From Janthinobacterium sp. PC23-8 (GTDB taxonomy: Bacteria > Pseudomonadota > Gammaproteobacteria > Burkholderiales > Burkholderiaceae_D), in the NCBI RefSeq assembly GCF_002250505.1, contig NZ_NJGY01000004.1:59453-123452 (forward strand): a stretch of 64,000 nt of DNA. Reading direction: 5' to 3'. This document shows, piece by piece, positions 35,725 to 45,692 of this stretch. The stretch's first letter is position 1. The number at the start of each line of letters is the position of its first letter. A program made the translations under genes and the position numbers. Under the pieces are notes generated by a model, which was not told the origin of the DNA, made no database searches, and saw only the letters and a program-made list of their open reading frames with translations.

Positions 35725-37011
35725 ATGCAAACATTCGTTCCGACCAGCGCTGCTCCGGCTTCGGCCATGGTCACCGATCAATTCTACGCCGATCCCTATC
35801 CTGCCTATCAGGCTTTGCGGGTGGCGGGGCCACTGCACTGGAGCACGCAATTTTGCGGCGGCGCGTGGCTGTTGCCAAACTACTCAGACGTCGCTTCGGT
35901 GCTGCGCGATGCGCGCTTCTCGGTACGCCGCGCCGGCGGCTGGGCCAACAGCAGCGGGCCCGATGCCCTTGCCGAATTACGTGAATTCAAGCGTATTTTT
36001 TCGCGCTCCCTACTGTTTGTCGATGCCCCCCAACATACCCGCTTGCGTCAAGCCATGAACGGTGGCTTCAAGCCGGCGGCCATACAGGCGTTGGCGCCGC
36101 AGATTCAAGTCATCGTCGATGACCTGCTCGACAAGATACTTGCCACGCCGTCGGGCCGGTTCGACTTTATGCGGGACTTTGCCCGCCCCCTGCCGGCGCT
36201 GGTGATTGCGACGATGCTCGACATCGACGGCAACGACCGGGCCGCATTTGTCGCGTGGTCAGACGACATCGCCGCCTTCATTGGCAGCCCGACCCCCACC
36301 ATCGAGATTGCCCGCCGCGCCCAAACCAGCTTGTTGGCAATGAATGACTATTTTCGCGCCCTGCTGCCGGCGCGCCGCGCGCGTCCGGGCCATGACCTTG
36401 TCAGCCAACTGATCCTTGCAGAAGCGCAAGGCGGCATCGTCACCACCAAGCAATTGCTGGCGCAATGCTGCACCCTTTTGTTTGCCGGGCATGAGACCAC
36501 CCGCAACCTGCTCGGCAATGGCATGCTGGCGCTACTGCAGCATCCGCAACAGTGGCATGCGCTGCGGCACAATCCGTCGCTGCTGCCAAACGCGATCAAG
36601 GAGCTATTGCGTTTCGACAGCCCGGTGCAATACAGCGGCCGGCGCCTCGCCACGGACGTCTGCCTGCATGGGCAGACGATGAAGAAGGGACAGCTGGTGA
36701 TTGCGCTGATCGGCGCGGCCAACCGCGACCCCGCAAAGTTCGCCGTTCCCGACGCCTTGAATATTGTGCGCAATGAGGGCAGCCACCTGTCATTCGGCCA
36801 CGGCCCGCATGTCTGCATCGGCGCAACGCTGACCTATATGGAAGCGGAAATTGCGTTGCGCACTATCATGCGGCGCATGCCCCAACTGGCGTTGCACGGC
36901 GCCGTACCGGCGTGGGGGAACAATGCGGTTTATCGCAGCCTGCAGGCGCTGCCGCTGTGTTTTGCCGCAGCGCCTGCAATGGCGCAGCCGGAGTGCATGC
37001 TCCATGAGTAA
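35725..37011 (+). CDS. Cytochrome P450
   Basis: A soluble bacterial P450 of 428 residues. The oxygen-binding I-helix is FAGHETTRN (253-261), the E-x-x-R pair is in KELLRFDSPVQYSGR, and the heme ligand is Cys364 in FGHGPHVCIGA. There is no membrane anchor and no fused reductase, and no ferredoxin gene is near. ATG 35725 has GGAG nine bases upstream. The bioF start lies inside its last codons, so the two proteins are coupled. This pairing suggests a BioI-like role, cutting a long acyl chain to pimelate, but a hydroxylase for the pathway substrate is equally possible. Confidence 0.92.
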   Translation: MQTFVPTSAAPASAMVTDQFYADPYPAYQALRVAGPLHWSTQFCGGAWLLPNYSDVASVLRDARFSVRRAGGWANSSGPDALAELREFKRIFSRSLLFVDAPQHTRLRQAMNGGFKPAAIQALAPQIQVIVDDLLDKILATPSGRFDFMRDFARPLPALVIATMLDIDGNDRAAFVAWSDDIAAFIGSPTPTIEIARRAQTSLLAMNDYFRALLPARRARPGHDLVSQLILAEAQGGIVTTKQLLAQCCTLLFAGHETTRNLLGNGMLALLQHPQQWHALRHNPSLLPNAIKELLRFDSPVQYSGRRLATDVCLHGQTMKKGQLVIALIGAANRDPAKFAVPDALNIVRNEGSHLSFGHGPHVCIGATLTYMEAEIALRTIMRRMPQLALHGAVPAWGNNAVYRSLQALPLCFAAAPAMAQPECMLHE

Positions 37012-38173
37012 GCTGACCCATGACATCGGCGCCCAGTTACAGCAGTTAAAGGAACAGGCGCTGTTGCGCCAGAGGCGCATCGTCGACGGTCCGCAAGGCC
37101 CCCTCTTGAGCATCGACGGCCGGCAGTATCTGGCGTTCAGCAGCAACGACTATCTCGGCTTGGCCAACCACCCGGCGCTGGTTGCCGCCGCCCACGAGGG
37201 CCTGCGGCGGTTTGGCGTTGGCGCCGCCTCGTCGGCGCTTATTAGCGGCCACAGCAGCATTTATGAGACGCTCGAAGTTGCCCTGGCAAACTTTGTCGGC
37301 ATGCCAAGGGCCTTGCATTTTTCCAATGGCTATATGGCCAACCTGGGCATCCTTCCCGCCCTGGCCGGTCCCGGCGACACCATTTTTTCCGACCGTCTGA
37401 ACCATGCATGTCTGATCGATGGCGCGCGCCTTTCCAGAGCCGAGTTTCGCGTCTATCCCCACAACGATGTCGGGCGCCTGGCGCAACAGCTCGGCAAGAG
37501 CCGCAGCGGCCGCAAGCTGATCGTGACCGACGGCGTGTTCAGCATGGACGGCGATCTTGCACCACTGGCCGAGCTGGTGGCACTGTGCGAGCGCCACGAC
37601 GCCTGGCTGCTGGTCGACGACGCGCACGGCTTCGGCGTGCTCGGTCCGCAGGGACGCGGAAGCCTTGCGCACCTCGGGCTAAGCTCGCCGCGAGTGCTCT
37701 ACATGGGAACGCTCGGCAAGGCCGCTGGCGTTGCCGGCGCCTTTGTCGCCGGGGATGCGGTGCTGATCGAATGGTTGCTGCAGCGCGCCCGCACCTATGT
37801 CTTCACCACGGCCAGTCCACCATTGCTGGCCAGTGCGCTGCTGGCGACACTGACGCTGCTGCAAACCGAAACATGGCGCCAGCAGCATCTGCGCCAGCTG
37901 ATCGCGCAATTGCAAAACGGCCTGGCCGGTCTGCCATGGACCCTGCTTGACTCCGAGACAGCAATCCAGGCTCTGGTGGTGGGCAACAATCAATTGGCGC
38001 TCGATCTGATGGCGCGCCTGCGCGAGGCCGGCATTTGGGTTCCCGCCATCCGCCCCCCCACTGTACCGAAGGGAACTGCCCGCCTGCGCATTTCGCTGTC
38101 TGCGGCCCACAGCACCGACCAGGTGGCGCAACTCATCGCCGCCATCTGCGCGGCGGCCGCCGCCATGGCATGA
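37004..38173 (+). CDS. bioF: 8-amino-7-oxononanoate synthase
   Basis: The protein has 389 residues of the alpha-oxoamine synthase family. The PLP lysine is Lys239 in GTLGKAAGVAGAF, with LVDDAHGFGVLG and LNHACLIDGARLSRAEFRV nearby. The C-terminal stretch SETAIQALVVGNNQLALDL and WVPAIRPPTVPKGTARLRIS fits BioF itself better than serine palmitoyltransferase-like relatives. It condenses pimeloyl-CoA/ACP with alanine in biotin synthesis. The start overlaps the P450 stop by 8 bases. No bioA, bioD, bioC or bioH is visible here; bioB is at 44385. Confidence 0.88.
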   Translation: MSKLTHDIGAQLQQLKEQALLRQRRIVDGPQGPLLSIDGRQYLAFSSNDYLGLANHPALVAAAHEGLRRFGVGAASSALISGHSSIYETLEVALANFVGMPRALHFSNGYMANLGILPALAGPGDTIFSDRLNHACLIDGARLSRAEFRVYPHNDVGRLAQQLGKSRSGRKLIVTDGVFSMDGDLAPLAELVALCERHDAWLLVDDAHGFGVLGPQGRGSLAHLGLSSPRVLYMGTLGKAAGVAGAFVAGDAVLIEWLLQRARTYVFTTASPPLLASALLATLTLLQTETWRQQHLRQLIAQLQNGLAGLPWTLLDSETAIQALVVGNNQLALDLMARLREAGIWVPAIRPPTVPKGTARLRISLSAAHSTDQVAQLIAAICAAAAAMA

Positions 38174-38241
38174 GTCGCCAGCCGTGTTGCCTGGGCACCC
38201 AATGACCATGCCAGGCCGTGCCAGGCAATCGAGACAAGCCA

Positions 38242-38271
38242 TTGACTTTGACCGACGCGTCGGTTTATTAT
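38242..38271 (+). promoter_or_regulatory. Promoter of the thiolase-fusion-racemase operon
   Basis: TTGACT (38242-38247), an 18-base spacer and TATTAT (38266-38271). The operator lies wholly in the spacer, as at fadH. Confidence 0.6.
38251..38264. promoter_or_regulatory. TetR-type operator copy 8 (ACCGACGCGTCGGT)
   Basis: A perfect 14-base palindrome identical to copy 3, followed by TTATTATAAAT. It is 155 bases before the thiolase start. Confidence 0.75.
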
Positions 38272-38418
38272 AAATACGTCGCCGGATTGAACTCACGGCA
38301 GCGCCAGACGCCCCGCTACGACGTGCGGGGCGGCACCGTAGCGCCATGGACAGCAGCATGCCGGGCCGCCATACGCGCTGGCGTATCTTTACATTGTGGA
38401 TTGAGAAAAGGTAGAAAA

Positions 38419-39624
38419 ATGACTGAAGCCTACATTTTTGACGCAGTACGCACGCCCCGAGGACGCGGTCGCGCTTCCGGTGCCCTGCATGAAGTCCCGT
38501 CGGCCCGGCTGGCGGCGAACGTGTTGCGCGAAATACGTGATCGCAACAATCTCGACACATCGCAACTCAATGATGTCATCCTGGGCTGCGTCGAAGCGGT
38601 CAACGAACAGGCATCCAACATTGCCAAGGCCGCCGTGTTCGCCTCCGGCTTCGATCCCAAGGTCCCCGGCCTTCAGCTTAACCGCTTCTGCGGCTCCGGT
38701 CTGGAAGCCTGCAACTTCGCCGCTGCCATGGTGAAGGCCGGCCAGGCCGAGCTGATCATCGGTGGCGGCGTGGAAAGCATGTCGCGGGTACCGATGTTCA
38801 CCTCGGGCGCGCCATGGGTGACCGATCCGCAGATTACCCTCGGCCATCGCATGATCCCGCAAGGTATTTCGGCCGATCTCATCGCCACCCTGTATGGGCA
38901 CAGCCGGCGTGACGTCGATGCCTACGCCGTCGAAAGCCAGCGGCGCGCCGCTGCCGCGTGGGCCAACGGCTACTTCACATCGGTCGTGCCGGTACGCGAC
39001 GTCAATGGCATCGTGATCCTGGACCGGGACGAACATTTCCGGGCCGATACGACGCTCGAGACGCTGGCGGCCCTCGCTCCCTCTTTCCTGACCCTGGGCG
39101 AAAAGCTCGGCTTCGACGGGGTCGCCCTGCAGCGTTATCCACACCTGGCGGGCATCGAGCATGTGCACCACGCCGGCAATTCCTCAGGCATCGTCGATGG
39201 GGCGGCGGCGGTGCTGATTGGCAGCGCAGAGGCGGGCAAGGCTCAGGGCTTGAAGCCGCGCGCACGCATCGTCTCGTTCGGCACGGTCGGCTCGGAACAC
39301 ACGATCATGCTGACCGGCCCCGCTCCCGCTGCGGAAATGGCGCTGCGCCGCGCCGGCATGAACGCCAGCGATGTCGACCTGTTCGAATGCAACGAAGCAT
39401 TCGCTTCGGTGGTCCTGCGCTTCATGGACGCGCTTGGCGTCCCCCACGACAAGGTCAACGTCAACGGTGGCGCGATCGCCCTGGGCCATCCGCTTGGCGC
39501 GACCGGCGCCATGCTGATCGGCACCGTTCTCGATGAACTCGAACGGCGCGATCTCGCCACCGGCCTGATCACCATGTGCGTGGGCGGTGGCATGGGTTCG
39601 GTGATGGTGATCGAGCGCCTGTAA
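38419..39624 (+). CDS. Acetyl-CoA C-acyltransferase (thiolase), second copy
   Basis: The protein has 401 residues: Cys91 in [34 protein letters not shown] and the closing motif [13 protein letters not shown] with the usual second catalytic Cys and glycines. It is a standard degradative thiolase, clearly related to the one at 16695. ATG 38419 follows GGTAGAAAA. It heads a plus-strand operon with the fusion protein, racemase homologue and DUF2889 genes, controlled by operator copy 8. Confidence 0.92.
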   Translation: MTEAYIFDAVRTPRGRGRASGALHEVPSARLAANVLREIRDRNNLDTSQLNDVILGCVEAVNEQASNIAKAAVFASGFDPKVPGLQLNRFCGSGLEACNFAAAMVKAGQAELIIGGGVESMSRVPMFTSGAPWVTDPQITLGHRMIPQGISADLIATLYGHSRRDVDAYAVESQRRAAAAWANGYFTSVVPVRDVNGIVILDRDEHFRADTTLETLAALAPSFLTLGEKLGFDGVALQRYPHLAGIEHVHHAGNSSGIVDGAAAVLIGSAEAGKAQGLKPRARIVSFGTVGSEHTIMLTGPAPAAEMALRRAGMNASDVDLFECNEAFASVVLRFMDALGVPHDKVNVNGGAIALGHPLGATGAMLIGTVLDELERRDLATGLITMCVGGGMGSVMVIERL

Positions 39625-39674
39625 GGCGCACGCATCGCCCCCACTGACGAACATAATTTATTGAAGGAACAGGC

Positions 39675-41810
39675 ATGATTGATTACCGAGTAGATGAGGA
39701 TGGCATCGCGACCCTGGCATGGAACGTTGCCGATCGCCCCATGAACGTATTGAACGCCGCATCGATCCTGGCCTTTGGCGAGGCCGTGCAACGCGCGATC
39801 GCCGATGCCGCGGTCAAGGGTGTGATCGTCACGTCGAGCCGCCCGGAATTCGTGGCCGGCGGCGATCTGGCCCTGCTGGGCGCCATCAAGACGGCGCAAG
39901 AGTCGATGGCGACAAGCGGCCCGATCAGCCGCATTTTGCGCGATCTGGAGCGCTGCGGCAAACCGTTTGTCGCGGCCATCAATGGCACCGCACTGGGCGG
40001 TGGTTTCGAACTCTGCCTGGCCTGCCACCGGCGCATCGCGGCGGACAATCCCAAAGCACAGTTCGGTTTGCCGGAAGTGTCGCTGGGCCTGCTGCCGGCC
40101 GCCGGCGGCACGCAACGGCTGCCGCGCATGATCGGCATTCAACAGGCGTTGCCATTTTTGACGGAAGGACGCAAGGTGGCGCCGGCCGCCGCGCTGGCCG
40201 CCGGACTGGTCGATGAAGTGGTGCCGGCCGACCAGCTGCTGGTCCGCGCCAAGCAATGGCTGCTCGCCGAAGGTCCGCGCAGCGCCATCCGGCCGTGGGA
40301 CGCCAAGGGATTCAAGTTTCCCGGCGGCACAGTCCAGACGCCCGCAGTGCAACAGCTGTTCGCCGCCATCGGCGGGGGCGTGCTCAACAAGACCCAGGGG
40401 CTTTACCCGGCGATCGAGGCGATCCTCGCCAGCGTCCATGATGGCTGCCAGGTCGATCTGGACACCGGCCTGAAGATCGAGCAGCGCCAGTTCGCGCGAC
40501 TGTCCACGTCCGCCACCACCAAGAACATGATACGCACCCTGTTCTATTCGATCGGCGCCGCCAACGCTCTGGCCGAGCGTCCGCGCGACGTGCCTTCCAT
40601 GCGCTACAGCAAGATTGCGGTGATTGGAGCGGGCATGATGGGTGCCGGCCTGGCGTACGTCGCCGCGCGCGCCGGTCTGCCCGTCGTCTTGCTCGACGTC
40701 TCGCTCGACGCTGCGGAAAAGGGCAAATCCTACGCCGCCAAATCCATGGACGCCCAAGTGGCGAAGGGCCGGCTGACCGCGCAGGCCCGTGACCAGACCT
40801 TGTCGCTCATCACCGCAAGCGCCGACTTCAGCACGCTCAAGGATTGCGAACTGGTGATCGAAGCGGTCTTTGAAAGCCGTGAGGTCAAGGTGGAAGTGAT
40901 CCGCAAGGCCGAGCAATTTTTATCCGACAGCGCCATCTTTGCGACGAACACCTCCACCCTTCCCATCAGTAGCCTGGCCGAATTTTCATCGCGTCCACAG
41001 CAATATGTCGGCATGCACTTTTTCTCGCCGGTCGAGCGCATGCCGCTGGTGGAAGTCATCCGTGGCAAGCAGACCAGCGACCGCACCATCGCCCTGGCGA
41101 TGGACCTCGTGAAACAGCTGCGCATGACGCCGATCATCGTCAATGACTGCCGCTCGTTCTACTGCAACCGGGCCTTTGCGCTGTTCCCCTACGAAGCCAT
41201 GGCCATGCTCGACGAAGGGGTCAATCCCATCCTGATCGAAAACGCGGCGCGGATGGCTGGCATGCCCATGTCGCCACTGGCCCTGGTCGATGAATTCTCC
41301 ATCGAGCTGATGTACAAGACCCTGCAGGCCGCGAAGGCCGACCTTGGCGAGAGCTACGTCCGGCAGCCGCAGGACCCGGTACTTGAAAAAATGATCGAGC
41401 AGTTCGACCGTGTCGGCAAGAAGAGCGGGCGCGGCTTTTACGATCACCCGGCCGGCGGCAAGAAGCAATTGTGGCCCGGCCTGGCCCAACATTTTCCGGT
41501 CGCCGATGAACAACCCGATGTCGACGAGGTGCGCAAGCGCATGATGTACGTGCAATCGGTGGAAGCGGCGCGCTGCGTGGCCGAAGGCATCGTCAGCGCC
41601 CGCAACGCGGACGTCGGCTCGATCCTGGCCTGGGGCTTCCCGGCGGCGCTGGGCGGCGCCATCAGCCAGATCGACACTATCGGCGCGGCCCGCTTCGTGG
41701 CCGAGTGCGATCGCCTGGCCGCCTTGCATGGCCCGCGCTTTGCGGTGCCGCCCCAGTTGCGCGAGATGGCGGCGCGCGGCGCGCGCTATCTCGACGACAT
41801 TCCATCGTGA
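39675..41810 (+). CDS. Enoyl-CoA hydratase/3-hydroxyacyl-CoA dehydrogenase fusion, second copy
   Basis: The protein has 711 residues laid out like the one at 14495: crotonase part with [26 protein letters not shown] and [20 protein letters not shown], then the NAD part from about residue 310 ([20 protein letters not shown]) with catalytic-His segment [15 protein letters not shown]. It should carry out two successive beta-oxidation steps. The linker between the domains (about 210-300, [20 protein letters not shown]) is conserved between the copies. The thiolase stop is 50 bases upstream and the racemase-like gene 22 bases downstream. Confidence 0.92.
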   Translation: MIDYRVDEDGIATLAWNVADRPMNVLNAASILAFGEAVQRAIADAAVKGVIVTSSRPEFVAGGDLALLGAIKTAQESMATSGPISRILRDLERCGKPFVAAINGTALGGGFELCLACHRRIAADNPKAQFGLPEVSLGLLPAAGGTQRLPRMIGIQQALPFLTEGRKVAPAAALAAGLVDEVVPADQLLVRAKQWLLAEGPRSAIRPWDAKGFKFPGGTVQTPAVQQLFAAIGGGVLNKTQGLYPAIEAILASVHDGCQVDLDTGLKIEQRQFARLSTSATTKNMIRTLFYSIGAANALAERPRDVPSMRYSKIAVIGAGMMGAGLAYVAARAGLPVVLLDVSLDAAEKGKSYAAKSMDAQVAKGRLTAQARDQTLSLITASADFSTLKDCELVIEAVFESREVKVEVIRKAEQFLSDSAIFATNTSTLPISSLAEFSSRPQQYVGMHFFSPVERMPLVEVIRGKQTSDRTIALAMDLVKQLRMTPIIVNDCRSFYCNRAFALFPYEAMAMLDEGVNPILIENAARMAGMPMSPLALVDEFSIELMYKTLQAAKADLGESYVRQPQDPVLEKMIEQFDRVGKKSGRGFYDHPAGGKKQLWPGLAQHFPVADEQPDVDEVRKRMMYVQSVEAARCVAEGIVSARNADVGSILAWGFPAALGGAISQIDTIGAARFVAECDRLAALHGPRFAVPPQLREMAARGARYLDDIPS

Positions 41811-41832
41811 TCTCATCAGAAAAGGACATACC

Positions 41833-42999
41833 ATGGCTGGACCACTGACAGGAGTGACAGTAGTCGAATTGGCCGGCATCGGCCCTGGCCCCTTTGCCGG
41901 CATGATCCTGGCCGATATGGGCGCGACGGTGATCCGCATCGACCGCAGACCATCGAGCCAGCCGGGAGCGCTGGACGAGATGATGATCAATGACGGCATC
42001 GTCGACCGCGGCCGCGCCTCCATTGCCCTGGACTTGAAGGACCCGCGCGCCATCGATGTGGTGCTGCGCCTGGTCGAACGGGCCGACATCCTCATCGAAG
42101 GCTATCGCCCGGGCGTTACCGAGAAACTCGGACTCGGTCCCGAGCGCTGCCTGGAACGCAATCCCAAACTGGTGTACGGGCGCATGACAGGATGGGGCCA
42201 GTCCGGTCCGCTGGCGCAAGCGGCCGGACATGACATCAACTACATCGCCTTGTCCGGCGCACTGCATGCGATGGGCCCGGCCGACCGTCCGCCCGCCCCG
42301 CCCCTCAACCTGGTCGGCGACTATGGCGGCGGCGGCATGTTGCTGGCGCTTGGCGTGCTTGCTGCGGTGCTTGAATCCGGGCGCTCCGGGCAAGGGCAAG
42401 TAGTGGATGCGGCGATGACCGATGGCGCGGCTTTGCTGATGGCCACGCTCTATGGACTGAAAGCGAAAGGGCAGTGGCACACCGAACGCTCCAGCAACTT
42501 CCTCGACGGCACGGCGCATTTCTACGGCGTCTATGAATGCGCCGACGCCAAATTCGTGTCGATAGGCCCGATCGAGCCGCAATTCTACAAGCTCTTGCTA
42601 CAGAAATGCGGCATCGACGATCCGCAATTCCGGCATCAATGGAATCCGGCCGAATGGGAGGCCTTGAAGGTCAAACTGGCCCTGCTGTTCAAATCGCGCA
42701 CACGGCAAGCCTGGTGTGAGCTGCTCGAGGGCAGCGATGTCTGTTTCGCCCCGGTGCTCGATATGGACGAAGCGCCGCACCACCCGCACAATGTGGCGCG
42801 CGCGACCTTTGTTCCCTACCAGGACACCATGCAGCCGGCGCCGGCGCCGCGCTTCGGACGGACCCCGAGCGACGTGCCCGCGCCGGCGCCGGCGACCGGA
42901 CGGGACACCGTGCGCCTATTGGAAACCTGCGGCTACTCGCCAGAGGAAATTGCCGCATTGCTGCTGGCCAATGTGGCGCACGCGGCGCAAGGCACGTAG
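41833..42999 (+). CDS. Alpha-methylacyl-CoA racemase-like (CaiB/BaiF family)
   Basis: The protein has 388 residues of the family III CoA-transferase fold. GRMTGWGQSGPLAQAAGHDI with His133 and LVGDYGGGG with Asp163 match the His/Asp pair of alpha-methylacyl-CoA racemases, with the same 30-residue spacing as in the mycobacterial enzyme. Such racemases turn (2R)-methylacyl-CoA into the (2S) form that dehydrogenases accept, which would point to a 2-methyl-branched substrate. A CoA-transferase role is the alternative. ATG 41833 follows AAAGGA. Confidence 0.87.
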   Translation: MAGPLTGVTVVELAGIGPGPFAGMILADMGATVIRIDRRPSSQPGALDEMMINDGIVDRGRASIALDLKDPRAIDVVLRLVERADILIEGYRPGVTEKLGLGPERCLERNPKLVYGRMTGWGQSGPLAQAAGHDINYIALSGALHAMGPADRPPAPPLNLVGDYGGGGMLLALGVLAAVLESGRSGQGQVVDAAMTDGAALLMATLYGLKAKGQWHTERSSNFLDGTAHFYGVYECADAKFVSIGPIEPQFYKLLLQKCGIDDPQFRHQWNPAEWEALKVKLALLFKSRTRQAWCELLEGSDVCFAPVLDMDEAPHHPHNVARATFVPYQDTMQPAPAPRFGRTPSDVPAPAPATGRDTVRLLETCGYSPEEIAALLLANVAHAAQGT

Positions 43000-43069
43000 C
43001 GGCACTGGCGCCGCATGCGACGCGGCGCCAGCGCGTACGCGGGCCGACACAACACGAAAGGCATCGAAG

Positions 43070-43648
43070 ATGAATAGCACCGACCATAGCCCGGAACGCC
43101 GCGTATTGCACGTTCGACGTATCACCTGCATCGCCTATGCGCGCGACGATGACTGCATCGACGTCGAAGGCACACTGATCGACACCAAGCCCTACGGCGT
43201 CAGATTGCCCGAACGCGGCGAACTGCAGCCTGATGAAAAAATCCACGAAATGACGCTGCGCCTGACGATCGACAAGAACATGACGATCCGCGACGCGGTG
43301 GCATTGACCACGCACAGCCCGTACAAGATCTGCGGCGCCATCGCCGCCAACTACCGGCAACTCATCGGCATACGCATTGAACCGGGCTTCGTGCAGCGTA
43401 TCAAGCGCCTGTTCCGGGGCACGGCCGGTTGCTCGCACATGACTGAATTGCTGCCGCCCATCGCGACCACCATGTTCCAGGCGCTCTGGGGCGACTCGAC
43501 GCAGTTCGATCCCGACGCGCCAGGCGATGCGGGCCGCGGTCTGTCTCCGCTCAACGGCTGCCACGCTTTGCGCACTGACGGCGAGATCGTCAGGCAGTAT
43601 TTCCCGAACAGTTACCGCCCCCTCGACAAGGCCCCGGACGAGGCTTGA
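43070..43648 (+). CDS. DUF2889 family protein
   Basis: A soluble 192-residue protein with no signal peptide or membrane segment. The region VEGTLIDTKPYGVRLPERG and CRTLT-like blocks around KICGAIAANYRQLIGIRI, plus GCSHMTELLPPIATTMFQAL, match the DUF2889 family, whose function is unknown. GCSHMTEL, with Cys and His close together, could be a metal or catalytic site (inference). It is the last gene of the operon starting at 38419. DUF2889 genes are often found beside acyl-CoA catabolic genes. Confidence 0.8.
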   Translation: MNSTDHSPERRVLHVRRITCIAYARDDDCIDVEGTLIDTKPYGVRLPERGELQPDEKIHEMTLRLTIDKNMTIRDAVALTTHSPYKICGAIAANYRQLIGIRIEPGFVQRIKRLFRGTAGCSHMTELLPPIATTMFQALWGDSTQFDPDAPGDAGRGLSPLNGCHALRTDGEIVRQYFPNSYRPLDKAPDEA

Positions 43649-43689
43649 GCACCGGCGATGGCGGCGCACCTGGCGCCGCGCGCGGCCGG

Positions 43690-44370
43690 TCAGGGCACGA
43701 AATCATGAGCGGCATCGCCATTGGCCACGGCCAAATTCGGGTAAGCGGCCAGCATTTCCGCTGAAAATTTCTCAAAGGGAAGGTCCGACCAGACACCGTG
43801 ATCGGCGACATAGCTCATATGCTGCCGATGGTGCTGGTCGAACTCCTGCAAAATGGCGTCGGCGCGGCCATCAAATTCGGTCGGCATCACGCCAAAGCGC
43901 TGGCACAATTGGATGTTGAAGGCGGGAGCGGCCTTGCGCCACCTGCCGGCGATATGCAGCAAGGCATAACCATGATTGATGAACAAGGTCGAGCCGCCCA
44001 TCCACTGCTTCAACTTCTCGCTCGTCAAGTGATTCGTCACGTCCGCCAGGCCGATGGCACTGGGAATGCCTGCGGCGCGCGCCGCCGCGCACAACAGCAG
44101 CGCTTTCGAGACACAGTAGCCGCGATCCCCAGCCAGCACCTGGCTGGCGACATGCGCGTCGGCGCTCATCGTCACGCCAAAGGGATCATAGCGCCAACCG
44201 TCGCGCACCCAGTAGAACAGGCGTACCGCGCGCTCGGTATCGTCGAGCGCTCCCGCGCAAACGGTGCTGACCGCCGTGCGCAGCGCCACATCATCGATAT
44301 CAAAAAATCGCGTCGCGGCCAGATAACGGGGGCCAGGCTGCGGAAAAGCGCCAGACGGTGTATGAATCAT
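43690..44370 (-). CDS. Transglutaminase-like cysteine protease-fold protein
   Basis: The protein has 226 residues. The transglutaminase core is seen in YWVRDGWRYDPFG, then DRGYCVSKALLLCAAARAAG with the candidate nucleophile Cys86, and NHGYALLHIAGRWRKAAPAF with His133. The third triad position is Asn152 rather than Asp, a form I recall in a subgroup of these proteins. No signal peptide is seen. The substrate is unknown. It starts 14 bases after the bioB stop, so both are probably on one mRNA. The ATG at 44370 has AAGGA at better spacing than ATG 44373. Confidence 0.82.
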   Translation of the reverse strand: MIHTPSGAFPQPGPRYLAATRFFDIDDVALRTAVSTVCAGALDDTERAVRLFYWVRDGWRYDPFGVTMSADAHVASQVLAGDRGYCVSKALLLCAAARAAGIPSAIGLADVTNHLTSEKLKQWMGGSTLFINHGYALLHIAGRWRKAAPAFNIQLCQRFGVMPTEFDGRADAILQEFDQHHRQHMSYVADHGVWSDLPFEKFSAEMLAAYPNLAVANGDAAHDFVP

Positions 44371-44384
44371 CATATTTTCCTTGA

Positions 44385-45467
44385 TTAATATTGTCGTGCA
44401 TTGGGCCGCATCGGGTTTGCCTCGCTGCGCTCCTGGCCCCCACAATCGGACTTGCGCACTTCGCCCGGCACCGTGGCGCGGGTGTGCAGGCCGAGCTTTC
44501 CAAGCAGCGCACGGTCGTCATGCGCCTCCGGGTTGTCGGTGGTCAAGAGCTTGTCGCCATAGAAAATCGAGTTGGCGCCGGCCAGGAAGCACATCGCCTG
44601 CACCGCTTCGCCCATCTGGCGGCGGCCGGCCGACAGGCGCACGCGCGCCTGCGGCATGGTGATGCGGGCGACCGCAATGGTGCGCACGAATTCAAACGGA
44701 TCGAGCGGCTCCAGACCGTGCAGCGGCGTGCCTTCGACCTGCACCAGATGGTTGACGGGCACCGATTCAGGATACGGATTGAGGTTGGCCAACTGGGCGA
44801 TCAGGCCGGCGCGCTGCAGGCGCGTCTCGCCCATGCCGACGATGCCGCCGCAGCAGACCTTCAGGCCGGCACCGCGCACGCGCCCCAGGGTATCCAGGCG
44901 GTCCTGGTAGGCGCGGGTCGAGATCACGTTGTCGTAGAACTCGGGCGCCGTATCGAGGTTATGGTTGTAGAAATCGAGGCCGGCGTTTTTCAGGCGGTCG
45001 GCCTGGCCTTCTTCCAGCATGCCCAGGGTGGCGCAGGTTTCCAGGCCGAGAGCCTTGACCTGACTGACCATTTCTTCGACTTTTTCCATGTCGCGCTCCT
45101 TCGGGCTGCGCCACGCCGCGCCCATGCAAAAGCGCGTCGCGCCGTTGGCCTTGGCCTGGCGCGCCGCGTCGAGCACCGCTTCAATGCCCAGGATCTTGCT
45201 CGCTTCGACCCCGGTGTCGTAGCGCGCGGCCTGCGGGCAGTAGCCGCAATCCTCCTCGCAGCCGCCGGTCTTGATCGACAGCAGCGTCGCCAGCTCGACG
45301 TCGCCCGCCGGGAAATTGGCGCGGTGCGATTGCTGGGCCCGGAACATCAGCTCATTGAAGGGCAGCTCGAACAGGGCCAGCACCTCGGCCAGCGGCCACG
45401 TCGCCGCCTCCGGCAAGGTGACCGGTGCGACGCGCGGGTGAAAGGAGACAGCGTGGGATGGAGTCAT
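44385..45467 (-). CDS. bioB: Biotin synthase
   Basis: A radical-SAM enzyme of 360 residues. The 4Fe-4S cluster motif C-x3-C-x2-C is Cys70-Cys74-Cys77 in [12 protein letters not shown]. Family blocks [18 protein letters not shown], then [20 protein letters not shown] and [10 protein letters not shown] follow. It inserts sulfur into dethiobiotin. The C-terminal 20 residues extend past the usual end. The gene starts at ATG 45467 with AAGGAA upstream and has no copy of the palindrome before it, so it may be constitutive rather than in the TetR regulon. Confidence 0.95.
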   Translation of the reverse strand: MTPSHAVSFHPRVAPVTLPEAATWPLAEVLALFELPFNELMFRAQQSHRANFPAGDVELATLLSIKTGGCEEDCGYCPQAARYDTGVEASKILGIEAVLDAARQAKANGATRFCMGAAWRSPKERDMEKVEEMVSQVKALGLETCATLGMLEEGQADRLKNAGLDFYNHNLDTAPEFYDNVISTRAYQDRLDTLGRVRGAGLKVCCGGIVGMGETRLQRAGLIAQLANLNPYPESVPVNHLVQVEGTPLHGLEPLDPFEFVRTIAVARITMPQARVRLSAGRRQMGEAVQAMCFLAGANSIFYGDKLLTTDNPEAHDDRALLGKLGLHTRATVPGEVRKSDCGGQERSEANPMRPNARQY

Positions 45468-45648
45468 GTGGGTTCCTTATGCAATCAAGTTTGAACGTGC
45501 GGCCGCAGCCGACCGCAATGTCGTCGGGCATCAAGTGGCGCTGGCAGCGGCCGCGCGGCCGCGCGTACCAGCGTCAGGTACAGCTGATCATGCACATTGC
45601 ACCAGCGGCTCGATGACGATGGCGCCGAGCCGCTGTGCTAGACAGTTC

Positions 45649-45692
45649 TTGGTACTTACTTGGTACTTACTTGGTACTTACTTGGTACTTAC
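45649..45692. repeat. Four tandem copies of an 11-base unit (TTGGTACTTAC)
   Basis: Four perfect head-to-tail copies lie directly after the 3' end of the hydratase gene (stop 45695-45693) and before bioB. The unit is not a codon multiple and lies outside genes. It looks like a minisatellite that could vary in copy number; it is not a CRISPR array, since there are no spacers. Confidence 0.9.

Noticed and set aside
45547-45562. 16-base perfect palindrome GCGGCCGCGCGGCCGC before bioB
   Set aside because: It consists only of G and C in GC-rich DNA, so a chance palindrome is likely, and its position does not match a promoter.
45649-45692. CRISPR array
   Set aside because: The four 11-base copies are directly adjacent with no spacers, and no cas genes are present.
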